Of a stretch of 64,000 bases of DNA, positions 1 through 10,709 are shown piece after piece (positions within the stretch are counted from its first letter, which is position 1; every line of letters begins with the position of its first letter). A program made the position numbers and the translations under genes. Where the stretch lies: the NCBI GenBank assembly GCA_036435485.1, contig CM071600.1, positions 54,371,546-54,435,545 on the forward strand, read 5' to 3'. The notes under the pieces were generated by a model. It was not told the DNA's origin. It searched no databases and worked only from the letters and a program-made list of their open reading frames with translations. This DNA is from Saposhnikovia divaricata. Lineage: Eukaryota > Streptophyta > Magnoliopsida > Apiales > Apiaceae.

Positions 1-2602
1 TAGTGAGTTTAGTGGTAACACTCATGGGAGTAGACTTTGGAGTGACATTTTCCAAATCAAACCTTTTAAGTAAGTCTTTAATATACTTACTTTGATGAAT
101 AAAAATACCTGCAGTAGATTGGTTAATTTGCAAGCCAAGAAAATATTGTAATTCACCCATAAGACTCATGTCAAATTCTCTATGCATACAATCAGAGAAC
201 CATTTGCATAAAGTTTCATCTGAGGCTCCGAACACAATATCATCGACATATACTTGCACTATCAAAAAATCATTATGTTTATGAAAAATAAAGAGTGTAG
301 GATCGAGTGTACCCCTAATGAAGCCAGAATCAACAAGGAAGGTACTTAGTCGATCATACCAACATCTGGGAGATTGTCGAAGGCCGTAGACAGATTTCTT
401 GAGTTTGTACACATAATTCGGATATTTTTCGTGTATGAAACCTGGGGGTTGCTTTACGAATACTTCCTCTTGTAGGTAACCATTTAAGAAGGCGCTTTTG
501 ACGTCCATTTGATACAGTTTAAAGTTCTTGTAAACTGCAAATGCCATTAGTATCCGTATGGCTTCCAATCGTGCTACTGGAGCGTAAGTTTCGTCGTAGT
601 CGATGCCTTCTTGTTGATTATAACCTTGAGCCACGAGGCGAGCTTTATTTCGAATGATATTTCCATCTTCATCCTTCTTATTTTTGAAGACCCAACGAGT
701 TCCAATGATTGTGACATTTTCAGGAGGAGGTACAAGTTCCCAGACATCACACCGTTCGAACTAGTTAAGTTCTTCTTGCATGGCTACTGACCATTGCTCA
801 TTCTCGACTGCCTCCTTAGCATTTTTCGGTTCGAATTCAGCGACAAATGCATAAAATGCACAAAAGTTTCGAACCTTGCTCCGAGTGGTAATCCCTTGAT
901 TTAAATCTGAGAGAAGATTATCTGGAGGATGATTTTGCACAGTTCTGACAGATTTGGGAAGGGGAATGGAGCTCATTTCTTCTACACTTGAGTTATTCAA
1001 TTGAAAGGGAACTGGATTTGGATTAGATGTAGAGGAAGGACGATCTTGAGAAGCTTTGCTTGCAGGTTCAGATGATGGAGGATTGCTTGAAGTAGCACTA
1101 GCAGTTGTAGATGATCCAGGAGTTAATTCGTGAGAAGTGGAAGTCTGCTGTGGTGTTTCTTGTTCTTCCTGCGAATGAGACAGTTCTTGTTCCAAATGGG
1201 ACTGTCTCATTTCTGAATGGGACTGACCCTTTCCAGAATGAGTCTGACCCTTTTGATGCTGGGAAGGATCATTAGCACATGCTTCCTCGTCTCTGACTAG
1301 ATCAAGATAAGACTCATTGAAAGAAACATTAATGGATTCTTCTACTTTAGCCTTATCAGGGTTGTAAACACGATACGCTTTACTAGTATTGGAGTATCCC
1401 AAAAATATTCCTTCAGTTGCACGAGGATCAAATTTGCCACGATTTGGCTGGGAATCTAGAATAAAACATTTAGAACCAAAAACTCGAAAATAACTGATGT
1501 TAGGAGTTTTATTCTTAAGCAGTTCATAAGGAGTTTTAAGTAAGATAGGACGAATTAAAACCCTGTTAAGTACATAACAAGAAGTATTTACCGCTTCTGC
1601 CCAGAATTTCCGAGGCAACTTACTTTCATGAAGCAAAGTACGGGCAGTTTCTTGTAAAGTTCTATTCTTGCGTTCCACTACTCCGTTCTGTTGTGGAGTA
1701 CGAGGAGCAGAAAATTCATGTGTGATGCCCCTTGACTTGCAATAGGTGACAAAATCTTTTTCAAACTCACCACCATGATCACTTCTGATTGTTCTCAATT
1801 TCTTGGAATACTTAGTTTCAAGGTTAGCAATCAAATCTTGAAATTCGATGAAAGCTTCATCTTTAGAACTTAAAAATAGTACCCAAGTAAATCTGGAGAA
1901 ATCATCAACTATAACAAAAGCATATTTCTTACCACCATGGCTAACATACCTTTCGGGTCCAAATAAATCAAGGTGCAGTAGTTGTAGAGGATCAGTTGAG
2001 GACACTTGATTCTTGGCCTTAAAGGAAGTCTTGACTTGCTTTCCTAGCTGGCATGCTGTGCAGGGTTCTGATTTTTTAAAGTTAAGCTTAGGAAGGCCTC
2101 TAACGAGTCCTTGGGAGGAAATTTTCTTCAAGAGATCCATATGGACATGCCCTAGCCTTCTGTGCCATAGGTACTGTTGCTCTTGAACAGTTGCCAGACA
2201 TATTTCCTCCTGCTGTTCATCAAAATCTAACACAAAAATGTTTCCTTTTCGTTTGGCTACTAAGGGAACTTTGTTAGAGTTAGTACTAATAAAACACATG
2301 TCTTTGTCAAAGTTGACGCTGTGACCTGCATCTGTTAGTTGACTAACACTGATAAGATTATATTTAAGACCCTTAACTAACCGCACATCATTGATAGAGA
2401 ACCTTGAGTTACCTATGGTGCCTTTACCTATGATTTTGACAGTATTAGAGTCACCCAGGGTAACCAAACCTCCATCTGTAGCTATCAAAGACAGAAACTT
2501 TGATTTATCTCCTGTCATATGGCGAGAACAGCCGCTGTCTATGATCCATTTATTTCTTGGGATATGAGCTGCTAAGCAGACCTGCAAAACATATGTGTAT
2601 TC
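1..2602 (-). pseudogene. Pol of the Sirevirus-like element, one nonsense codon, incomplete
   Basis: Encodes protease (WIIDSGCSRHMTGD), GAG-pre-integrase (YLWHRRLGH and CTACQLGK zinc ligands), integrase (DDFSRFTW, NGVVERKNRTL), a linker with four 7-residue repeats of the type xxQSHSx, and reverse transcriptase with the catalytic YVDD at about 250 in window coordinates. The frame is open upstream of the first recognisable codons and overlaps the gag end in the +1 frame; there is no ATG at the junction, so expression would need a frame change or a lost base. A TAG stop at 763-761 interrupts the segment between integrase and RT. The frame is open again from 760 to 1. The stop sits where relatives usually have Gln, so CAG to TAG is likely. 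Confidence 0.85.
1174..1257. repeat. Four 21-bp tandem repeats inside pol, related to the LTR array
   Basis: Units start with AAT at 1174, 1195, 1216 and 1237, exactly 21 bp apart. They are diverged versions of the LTR unit (AATGGGACTGTCTC is the closest). Read on the minus strand they give the 7-residue repeats KGQTHSG, KGQSHSE, MRQSHLE and QELSHSQ in the integrase-RT linker. Confidence 0.85.
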
Positions 2603-4322
2603 ATGTCTTAGGTACCCATTTTAACTTGGGTCCTGCTTTGTTAGTATCCACAATATTATATAAATGTCTCTCTGCTTTCTTAATCCATATTTGAACAATA
2701 TTAACAGATTTAGACAATTTATGTGATATAGATGTTGGGTTCGGAGTATCATAGAATTTAGATTTGGCTGAAAGGTGTCCCCTTCTTCCGCAATCTGTAC
2801 ATCTTTCGTATGGCATTTTGTACTTCATGGTTGTTCGTTTTTTAGACTTGTGGAACACATTCTTCTTTGCTGATTTGAAGCCAAGCCCTCCTTTGCTCAA
2901 GGAAAGTTTTTGACTTGCCAACATTATATCCAATGTGCCTTCACCGTGAACAAACTTAGCCAGATCTTCCTTTAGAAGATCAATCTTTTTCTGCAACTCA
3001 GAGAATTTTAGTTCTGCTTCCATCCTCTGTGTGGCTAACTCTGAATCTTTCATGTCAATCTCATTTTTCAAATGAGCATTTTCTCTGACGACCTCATCCA
3101 TTCTTTCAGAGTTTTTCCCATCCAGGGACTCATCTATTTCACTTAAAACTTCATTTAAGGCTTGCTTTAAATAAGCATTTTTGTTTTGCAGTTTTTTGAT
3201 TTGTACCTGAAGGGTTAGTAAATCTTTAGAAATACATGAGTTTAGTGGTGTAGAAGATACCTCCTCGTCTTCACTAGAGTTTTCCTCTATTCCAGCAAAG
3301 CACATTTGAGCAACTTCATCATCGGAGTCAATCTCGATATCAGATTCATCGTCGCTCCATGTTAGAAATGCCTTGCTCTTTTTCTTTTCCTTGTCTTGAT
3401 CCCTTGATCCAGAGGCCTTCATTTTAGCCTGGAGTTGATAACAGTTTCTTTTGATATGGCCTTTCTTGCCACATTCGAAACAAGTTTCATCATTAAAATT
3501 GTTTCTGGATTCCTTTTTAAAACCAAAGGGCCTTTGAGTAGGTCGACTAGAGGCTTTCTTCTTGGCTAGAAACTTCTGAAATTTCTTTGTTAGAAGGGCA
3601 ATCTCCTCATCAGAATCTTCACTGGAATCTGTATTGATTGTTAAAGCCAAAGTCCTTTTCCTGGGAGCTGTTTCTTCATCATCATATCTTTTGAGTTGAT
3701 TCTCAAATTCCTCTAGTTCACTGAAGAGAGTAAGAGTCTCCATATTTGAGATTAAGGAGGAGTCCTGAAGAGTTGTTACCTTAGGAGCGAACCTTTTTGG
3801 CAACGACCGAAGAAGCTTTCTATTGATCTCTGCCTGAGGTATATTTCTTTCAAGAAGAGATATAGAGTTCATGAGGGTAAGAAACCTGCCCTGTGCTTCT
3901 TTTATGCTTTCATCCTTCTCTAGTTTAAAACTTTCGTAGTCACTCATAAGGAGATCGAGCTTGATTTCACGAACTTTTGAAGTGCCTTCATGACTTACTA
4001 CAAGAGTATCCCAGACCTGTTTTGCTGATGTGCAGGCTGAGACTTTTCGAAGCTCAGTAGCACAGAGTCCGTTGAGTAGGGAGTTCATGGCTCGGGCATT
4101 ATAGTTCAGAGAGTTAACTTCATCAAAAGTGAGTTCCTTTACTGGTTTGGGTTTGCCATCCTTCATTGGAATAGTGATACCATTTTCAACTGCATCCCAC
4201 TCGTAGGTGTCCCTCTGGAGAAAAATCTTCATTAAGAACTTCCAGTCATTGTAGTTTTCAGTTCCAAGCAGGAGTGGTGGAGCATTGATTGATCTACGAT
4301 CATTCCAACCTGATTGTGCCAT
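2601..4322 (-). CDS. Gag polyprotein of the Sirevirus-like element
   Basis: Structural capsid/nucleocapsid protein that packages element RNA in cytoplasmic virus-like particles. The chosen start is the ATG at 4322 (MAQSGWND); an upstream ATG at 4343 is in frame but atypical. The N-terminal two fifths is a copia gag fold (UBN2 type; motifs NYNDWKFLM and LLNGLCATEL). About residues 280-295 form a CCHC zinc knuckle, CFECGKKGHIKRNC. The centre is acidic and the region after it (NAHLKNEIDMKDSELA) is predicted coiled coil. A second cysteine-rich patch, CTDCGRRGHLS, lacks its final Cys. The protein ends WVPKT at a TGA. Length (about 573 aa) suits Sirevirus gag. Pol lies in the +1 frame downstream. 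Confidence 0.85.
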   Translation of the reverse strand: MAQSGWNDRRSINAPPLLLGTENYNDWKFLMKIFLQRDTYEWDAVENGITIPMKDGKPKPVKELTFDEVNSLNYNARAMNSLLNGLCATELRKVSACTSAKQVWDTLVVSHEGTSKVREIKLDLLMSDYESFKLEKDESIKEAQGRFLTLMNSISLLERNIPQAEINRKLLRSLPKRFAPKVTTLQDSSLISNMETLTLFSELEEFENQLKRYDDEETAPRKRTLALTINTDSSEDSDEEIALLTKKFQKFLAKKKASSRPTQRPFGFKKESRNNFNDETCFECGKKGHIKRNCYQLQAKMKASGSRDQDKEKKKSKAFLTWSDDESDIEIDSDDEVAQMCFAGIEENSSEDEEVSSTPLNSCISKDLLTLQVQIKKLQNKNAYLKQALNEVLSEIDESLDGKNSERMDEVVRENAHLKNEIDMKDSELATQRMEAELKFSELQKKIDLLKEDLAKFVHGEGTLDIMLASQKLSLSKGGLGFKSAKKNVFHKSKKRTTMKYKMPYERCTDCGRRGHLSAKSKFYDTPNPTSISHKLSKSVNIVQIWIKKAERHLYNIVDTNKAGPKLKWVPKT

Positions 4323-4362
4323 GGATCTTGCAAAAATAAACACTTAAACAAGGATTAAATGC

Positions 4363-4378
4363 ACCTGCTCTGATACCA
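4363..4378 (-). other. Primer-binding site (initiator Met-tRNA type)
   Basis: The minus strand reads TGGTATCAGAGCAGG beginning two bases after the LTR end. This matches the complement of the plant initiator methionine tRNA 3' end used by most copia elements to prime minus-strand DNA synthesis. Confidence 0.85.
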
Positions 4379-4420
4379 AATGTAATTTTAAATAGCACAA
4401 TATGTTGGACTGTACTAGTA

Positions 4421-4504
4421 AATGAGACTGTCTCAACTGAGAATGAGACTGTCTCTTTTGCAAATGAGACTGTCTCTTTCGTGAATGAGACTGTCTCTTT
4501 TGTC
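4421..4504. repeat. Four 21-bp tandem repeats with GAGACTGTCTC palindrome (LTR)
   Basis: The palindrome GAGACTGTCTC begins at 4424, 4445, 4466 and 4487, exactly 21 bp apart, each preceded by AAT. It lies in the R/U5 part of the LTR and so is probably transcribed. The half-site TGTCTC equals the auxin-response-element core, but function here is untested. A related array with the same period and copy number is found in pol at 1174-1257. Confidence 0.9.
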
Positions 4505-4945
4505 AAACAGAATATTAACTGCAGAAATTAAACAACGGAATAAACAATAACAACACCAGGAATTTTCACTTGGTTCGGCCCCTATCTTCGTCTATGGCCT
4601 ACATCCAAGTCCCTATGCCAACTAGCACAGAGATTATATTATTATCACAATAATATAAAGCTTACACAAAAGAAACCGATTACAAGATTGAAGCCCCCGG
4701 AAGAACTCTTCCCCTTGACACTCCTGTCACCTAGCAATCACTGCTACTTAGCCCACTGGCTACCTTGGCTTACAACTTGCAATCCCTAACTAGTTGCCAC
4801 AACCCGGCACAAGTAAACTTAGAATATGTAGAGTGTGAATACAATCTTCTTTTCGAGAATATGTATATGACTGTGTATAACCTTCGAAGTTGTATATCTG
4901 CAGTGTCTGTCTCTGTTGTGTCTCTCTTCCAGTTGATATGAGTTG

Positions 4946-4953
4946 TATTTATA
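4946..4953 (-). promoter_or_regulatory. TATA box of the Sirevirus-like LTR
   Basis: The minus strand reads CTATAAATACA here, a good plant TATA box, followed about 30 nt later by the purine-rich GGAAGAGAGACAC. It fixes the transcription direction of the LTR as minus. No experimental start is known. Confidence 0.55.
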
Positions 4954-5529
4954 GACACTCTGAATGTTATAGCCGTTGTCTTGAATCCAGCAGAGTCGAA
5001 GGTCTTGAGTTCTGAGCAAGAGTCCGTTGAGAACAATCTGAGTGGAGCAGAGTTGAATTCGAAGTGGAGTTGTTGGGATAATGATAATGAGCGTGCTGAC
5101 AAAAGCTTATACAGAGAGATGTAGAGTAGTGTGTCTGTTAGAGCTTTTGGAGATAGATGAATTAAAAAGGGTGCATAAAGAATGTATATGTCAGTTAAGC
5201 CCATTTGCAATATTCCTGCAGTGGAAAGCACATGGTGTGCAGAGACAACACATGTGTGCAGCAATATACATAGTGGAGGAATAAAAACTGACAAGCATGG
5301 TCTATAACTTAAACAATATATAATAGTGAACATGTGCAGAGAATATTCAGAAGCATTAAGATATAATTCAATAATACATCATCTTAAAATCATGGGAATA
5401 ACAATAACGTTCACCTATTCAAGATTAGGGCCAAATGTTTTAGATTTTCATACATTTGGATTAAGAAATATGATCCAAATATGCTCATCACCTAAAATCT
5501 AGCTTATGATTTTAGCCCATAACTCAACA

Positions 5530-6541
5530 TGGTATCAGAGCTCCGCTTGGAAAACGTCTCGAGTTTCAACCGTCATTTCCCAATATTCATAAACAATATT
5601 AACTATCATTACTATAAGATACTAATATAGAAAAATATTCCAGTATAAAAAACAACTTGATAACTTGTGGCAGCCAGTACAGAATGTGAAGTATAAAAGT
5701 TGAGCTCTGATATAAATTAAGTGCGTAAAATAAAATGACAGCATCAATTGTCGAATATAAACAGTGTTCACTTGGATTAATAATCACGAAATTAATGTAA
5801 GCTTAATTTGAAGCTAGAGAGTGTACCTGGAAGAAACCAAACTCTGATTATACAGTTTAACTGACATTGATTGAGTACTATGAATGTACTAAGAATGTGT
5901 TGAGTTATATATGTAAATGTTGTGTTATAATATACACATACATACATATATAGATGGAGAGATATGTAATTAGGGGAAGGATGAGACTGAGCAGAACGAT
6001 GAGGTGGGGTTATCTGGAGACGTGTTGAATCATTTCATCACATATGCAATCTTTCTATGTCGAAATTACCTTTTACCACGGTTCCTTTTTTTTTTTTTTA
6101 ATGTTTTCTCAACTTTCCCATTTTCTTTTCAAATATTCAACTTTCTCATTTTCTTTTCAAATATTCATGCTCATATCCTTTGCTTAGAGAGCATTTCCGA
6201 TGTGTTGACTAAAATGATTAGATAAAATGTTATAAAATAATGATTATGTAAAATTTATTAAAATTGTAAGGTATTGTACTCTAATAAAATCTGTTATAAT
6301 AATTGGTTATATTTCAAAAATAATATGTTATTTTTATTTCAATTTATTAAAAATAGGATATATTGTTTTAACATGAAAATAGATGACATGTCTTTTCACT
6401 ACAGGTTCGACAAATTTAACCAAAATATTTAGGTTGGCTAAATTTAGACAACAAGAATGATCCATTGGAGTGAAGAAATTTTTACATTATCTCTACAATT
6501 CTTATTTTTGGTAAGTTATAAACATTTTTTACCATTGTTCT
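5530..6541. other. Non-coding flank with a plus-strand PBS-like start
   Basis: No gene recognised. It opens with TGGTATCAGAGCTCCGC at 5530, a plus-strand copia primer-binding-site sequence directly against the edge of the minus-strand LTR. The rest is AT-rich, with a poly-T run near 6090 and a very AT-rich stretch at 6230-6540. It may be the remains of an older element, but no coding motif survives. Confidence 0.4.
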
Positions 6542-6815
6542 ACGGAGAACCACTAATTTTTGATTCTATGACATAACCAAAGTTCTATTTTTTTGTTCTA
6601 TAAAAAAAATCAGATTTTTTTTATTCTACAAAAAAAAATTGATTTTTTTGGTTCTACAAAAAAAATTCTGTATCAAATGCTAACTTGGCAGGTGGCGTGG
6701 CAGTGTCACGTCAGTAGTGATGCCGTCATCGATGACGTGGCAACTTCAGATATTATTTTTTTTAAAAAAATTGATTCTACTACAGAATCAGAAAAAATAA
6801 GGTGGTTCTCCACGT
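6542..6815. mobile_element. MITE-like inverted-repeat element
   Basis: About 270 bp bounded by GGAGAACCAC (6544-6553) and its complement GTGGTTCTCC (6802-6811). The centre holds GTGGCGTGGCAGTGTCACGTCAG and poly-A/T blocks typical of small non-autonomous DNA transposons. No clear target duplication was found, so the ends are approximate. Confidence 0.4.
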
Positions 6816-8690
6816 AAGATGATTCTCTATAGGGTGCTACTCTACATTTTTTTTTTTTGCCAGAAAAATTAAAGGTTTTCATTAAATTGAACGAACACAC
6901 AGTCGAGACAAACCCCCAACTGGTGGGACGACCAGGTTGAAAAACAAAGGCAAGCTAAAACACTTAGCTGATTTGTTTCTGGATCGTTTGACAATACAAA
7001 TCTGAAAGAATCTGTTGACTGAAAATGAAAACAAAGACAACCCAATAAATCCAAATTGTACCAACATCCCTGAATACAGCAAAATCACAATTGACCTTAA
7101 CACGTAAAAACTGTTGGTAGCCCATTGTTCAAGAGGAGCACCCCAGCTATTTACTTGCCGGTAACCAGCTATAGACTTGCCGTAAGTGAAAACTAAAACT
7201 CCCCGAGGATGAACACTCTCCTGTTGTGAAAGGTGAGCTTTTGCAATAATCATCACTGCCCCAGCTTCGATGCGGCCTTTCCAAATCTTTCGAGACATCA
7301 ATTGAAACATTTTCGGAGTACGGAAATAACAGAACCAAACACACCAAGACATATTAACATATACAAACCACTCCAAAGGGGGAGACCACTCCAAAGGGAG
7401 AGACATACTACAATTCGAAAAGTCAAAGATCTCGGATTGACACCAAATTTTGATAGGATGTTAATAGGAGATTTTGAGTTTAAGAAAAGTGTTTATTTGA
7501 TATTTCGAGTTCTAAATCTCAACAGATCTGAAAAAGAACTCGAATGGGTTTTTCGAAATTTTTGGAAAAATTTCGATTTATGGGGGGAATGAAAGGGATT
7601 TGTGAAGGTGGATGAAGGTTTGGTTGGAGAATGAGGAGGGAGGAAGAAAAGGAGACCTCCGGCCGGTGGATAAACCACCGCCGGAGGGGAATAAACCACC
7701 GGGACTAACTTGGACGAAGAAGACGAAGAGAGAGATTAGGTGGAGAGTTTTTTCAACTTTTTTTTTAATGCATTGGGTTAACTTACAAGACAGATGGAAA
7801 GAAACACAAACCCACAAAAGTAATGTACTAGTGCCCTAAAACTGTGGGTGTCTGTACTGTAATCGCTACTCTACATTTTTAGGGTTGTATATGTTGGAGA
7901 TGATCTTACACACTTTTTTTATAAAAAAAAGGAGTTAGTTCAATAATTAAAAGCCATACGGCATAATCGAGTCGAACAAACGGTAAATTGCAATCGCCTG
8001 TTCTCATGAAGAGACAGATTTTGAAAATAATGTATATACAAATACAAGTACCCACTTTGTGCATCCTTGTTGGATTACTGGTACCCTCTTCATCATCATG
8101 CTTCGTTGGAGCTATCGTTTGAGCTATCGATCAGAACTGTAATCTCATACAAAATTTCATCACTAAATCAAGATCCCCGCTCACAATCAAAAGCGAATAA
8201 CAAACCTCTCATAGAGGAGAGAAACATGAAAATTTTGTCGATCTATACTCTCGGTCATGGAACACACCACAACTTAATCAAAACAAATACCAAACTCTCA
8301 CAAGGAGAGACTAATACAACCCAAATAAATTGGGAAATTATTGAAACCCAAATAAATTGAGAGTTTTATTGAATGAAAAACAAGATATGAAAATAGGAAA
8401 ATCGAAAAAGAATTGGGGCTTTCCACCTATGAAAACCGATGAAAGCCCCCTCAAAACTTTTTTAAGGAGGCTAGGGTTAGAAGGTAGAGAGCAGAATCTT
8501 ACACACTTAAAACCTCTTTAAAGTATATAGTGTTCAATGAAAAAAAATTATGACATTTAATATTTTATCAAGAATAAAAAGAAAAAATGACAAAAATAAC
8601 TTCTTTCAAAGATTTTTTAACGAAAATAATCATTCCTAGATAAGTGTCCAACTTTAATCCTTTCATTACATCACCCATGAATGCGTATTC
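6816..8690. other. Intergenic DNA without a recognised gene
   Basis: Short ORFs occur on both strands but none shows a family motif or codon bias. A GC-richer patch at 7650-7710 (CCGGCGG-type motifs) and a stretch near 8090-8360 look like decayed gene or leader sequence but could not be assigned. Poly-A/T runs at 6846-6860 and 7915-7930. Confidence 0.4.
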
Positions 8691-9239
8691 AAGGTATTGA
8701 AGCTCGTGCCTTTGTATCTGAACTTTGAAGTCACTGCTCTGTTTGTTGGCATTTGCGAGGAGACATGATCACGTGGGTTGGCATAATTCAGTTGTCATTT
8801 TGCATAATGTATTCAGAGCCTGTTTGACAAAACCTTTTTTAAGTCCTTATGTACTTATTTTCGGGTAAAAATTTCATATTTTAATAATTTTTTTTAATAC
8901 AAGCGTTTAATGTATGTTTGAGATTCTATAAGTTGCAAAAAAAAGTTGACTTTTTTCAGGAAAAAGTTAGGAATCTCTAACTTTATATTGAAATAAGTTG
9001 ACTTATTCTGGAAAAAGTTCCCCCAAACACCCCCTCAATGTATTCAGCTGATTATAATAATTATACGCATTTGGTGATTGCATATTAGCTCAAATACCCT
9101 AATACAAAATGCGTATCCTTTCTTAATACCCTTATATAAAATGCGTATTCTATTATAAAAATTAGAAAATATAAAAAATATTACAGATTACTCCAACACA
9201 TAATGCGTATTGTGGAATACCCTGTTTTCAGATGCGTAT
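8691..9239. repeat. Cluster of ATGCGTAT octamers
   Basis: ATGCGTAT or its complement ATACGCAT occurs at 8691, 9063, 9109, 9141, 9203 and 9232, usually next to AATACCC-like text. MITE copy 1 sits inside the cluster. The same octamer recurs in the 795-bp transposon at 41509-42303, and a variant, ATGCGTAA, in the GMC-gene intron (near 21990 and 27430-27520). Confidence 0.7.
8817..9036. mobile_element. MITE family A, copy 1, with 11-bp direct repeat flanks
   Basis: About 220 bp beginning AGCCTGTTTGACAAAACC and ending CCCCCAAACACCCCCTC, so the ends are imperfect inverted repeats. It is flanked on both sides by AATGTATTCAG (8806-8816 and 9037-9047), a convincing target duplication of Mutator-like (9-11 bp) or hAT-like (8 bp) size. 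A related copy lies at 32033-32238, sharing the CTTATTTTCGGGTAAAAAT and AATGTATGTTTGAGATTC blocks. Confidence 0.75.
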
Positions 9240-10014
9240 CCCGCCGGTTAAAATTGGCCACATATTCAGAATTGGTTATTTTAGTCAATCTTGTCGGAAA
9301 AACAGGTTATATTTGTCCATTTTATATTATTTTTATTAAAAAATGTTATTTTAATGAGATTATTATTTCATTGATTATTACTTAATCGAGATTTGGTTGT
9401 AATTTTATTTAAATTAAAATCGAAATATAAATAATTATATTGGGGTTAGGGTATATGAATTTTACTATTTTCCTGACAATAAAATCTTAGATATTCATAA
9501 TAACATGTCTATGTCTTTGTAGTTTTGATTTAAGCGAACTTATTAGTACCTTCAATCGTATTTTACTTTTTATATAACATACTCACGTGACAAGTCAGAA
9601 AAAGATACATAAATTAATTAAAAATGAGAAAAAGGACCATAAGATTGATCTCATACTTAAAAAATATAATTTAAATTTCATTGGGCCCGCAAGACTAATT
9701 AAAAAATTTTGATTTTACAAAAATGCGCACCCCATAAAAAATTGTGATTTGCATATAAATTTCATGTATATCAGGGAATTTACCTAATGGTCTGTTTGGT
9801 AACTTAGAATTCATTTGAATTCCTGGAATTGATCAAATTTAGTGTTTGGTAAGATTAAAAAAATTTGGAATTGGGGTTGATGAATTCCATACCAATTAAA
9901 TATTAGCTATTTTTTTGTAATTTGAAATTACAAATAAAAGATAGTCATTTGAAATTCTTCTCCACCAAAATATATTACCGTCACTCCTTTTTTGGAAATT
10001 TTTTAGAGAAATAG
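9240..10014. other. AT-rich intergenic DNA
   Basis: No gene seen. A MITE-like start, GGTCTGTTTGGTAAC, occurs near 9789 followed by AATTCATTTGAATTCC palindromes. Its far end was not found, possibly because the palindromic array that follows has replaced it. Confidence 0.4.
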
Positions 10015-10299
10015 TTTTTGAAACTTTTTTTCTCGGGAATTTTTTTTTCCAAGGAAATTTTTCCGAGGAATTTTTTTCCAGGATAATTTTCTCGAGAAAT
10101 TTTTTTCCGAGAAAATTTTCTCGAGAAGTCTTTTCCCGGGAAATTTTTTTCGGAGAAAATTTTCTCGAGAATTTTTTTTCCATGAAAATTTTCTCGAAAT
10201 TTTTTTTCCCAGAATAATTTTCTCGAGAAATTTTTTCCTGGGAAATTTTTCTCGAGAAATTTTTTCCCGGGAAAATTTTTTCTCGGGAAATTTTTTACA
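10015..10299. repeat. Degenerate palindromic tandem array (CTCGAG/CCCGGG with A/T blocks)
   Basis: About 285 bp built from alternating TTTTCTCGAGAAATTTTTT and TTCCCGGGAAAATTT-like units, each a near-perfect palindrome, with irregular spacing of about 18-40 bp. Both strands show open frames only because of composition (Lys/Phe-rich). It may be an expanded foldback end or a young satellite; no known family was recognised. Confidence 0.8.
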
Positions 10300-10309
10300 A
10301 TAAATTTTT

Positions 10310-10709
10310 ATTGTAATTAAACAAATTTTTACACTATTATTGAATATGTATATTATGAGAGGGGTGTCAGTTTTAAAAAACGTTATTAACCTTAACGTCT
10401 CAAACAATCGTTATTATCAATGATCGTGGAGTCGTAGTAAATTATGGAAGTACACGGATCTTTACTTAATATCTGAAATCTGTAAACAAATCATGCACAT
10501 GAATAAATTACACATGAGTTATGACTGAACTAATTAAATTGAACAAACCCAACCATTTTATCGGAAGATTAAATTGATAATAATTAATACACCCATTATT
10601 TCATTATATTGTGTCAAAACAAATTAATATTAAAATTAAATAAATTCTTACACTATTATTGAACATGTATATTATGAGAGGGATGTCGGCTTTAAAAAGC
10701 GTTATTAAG
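10310..10709. repeat. Direct repeat pair (about 75 bp, 330 bp apart)
   Basis: The block TTACACTATTATTGAA..TGTATATTATGAGAGG..GTC..TTTAAAAA.CGTTATTAA occurs at about 10327-10390 and again at 10651-10709 with a few substitutions. Both copies lie upstream of the Helitron 3' end at 10988 and may be internal to that element. Confidence 0.65.

Larger units (their letters stand above)
1..5529 (-). mobile_element. Sirevirus-like Ty1/copia retrotransposon, 3' part outside window
   Basis: A minus-strand LTR retrotransposon entering from the left edge. Reading from high to low coordinates it has a 5' LTR (5529-4381), a primer-binding site, gag (4322-2601) and pol (protease, integrase, reverse transcriptase) running to position 1. 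RNase H, the 3' LTR and any extra ORF lie outside the window. The order protease-integrase-RT defines Ty1/copia. The protease core DSGCSRHMTGDKSKF and the long gag with a CCHC knuckle and coiled-coil tail resemble Sirevirus/Maximus elements; this lineage assignment is inference from motifs. Pol carries one in-frame TAG, so the copy is probably not autonomous. The target duplication cannot be checked because one end is missing. Confidence 0.88.
4381..5529 (-). repeat. 5' LTR of the Sirevirus-like element
   Basis: On the minus strand the LTR starts TGTTGAGTTATGGG at 5529 and ends ATTACA at 4381, two bases before the primer-binding site. It is 1149 bp with TGT..ACA ends. A TATA box (4953-4946) sits in the middle, so U3 is about 5529-4960 and R/U5 about 4920-4381. 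R/U5 holds a four-copy 21-bp repeat. The left edge is firm because of the PBS. The 5529 edge is inferred from the TG end and the promoter position, since the second LTR is not in the window. Confidence 0.72.

Noticed and set aside
4770..5333. 187-codon minus-strand ORF (and a 66-codon one) in the Sirevirus LTR
   Set aside because: Lies across U3, TATA box and R of the LTR, with no family motif. It is a chance ORF.
6882..7406. 174-codon minus-strand ORF
   Set aside because: No recognisable domain; composition not gene-like; overlapping ORFs in several frames. A LINE RNase H origin was considered, but the needed acidic motifs are absent.
9896..10407. Lys/Phe-rich minus-strand ORFs
   Set aside because: Produced by the palindromic CTCGAG/CCCGGG array, not a protein.
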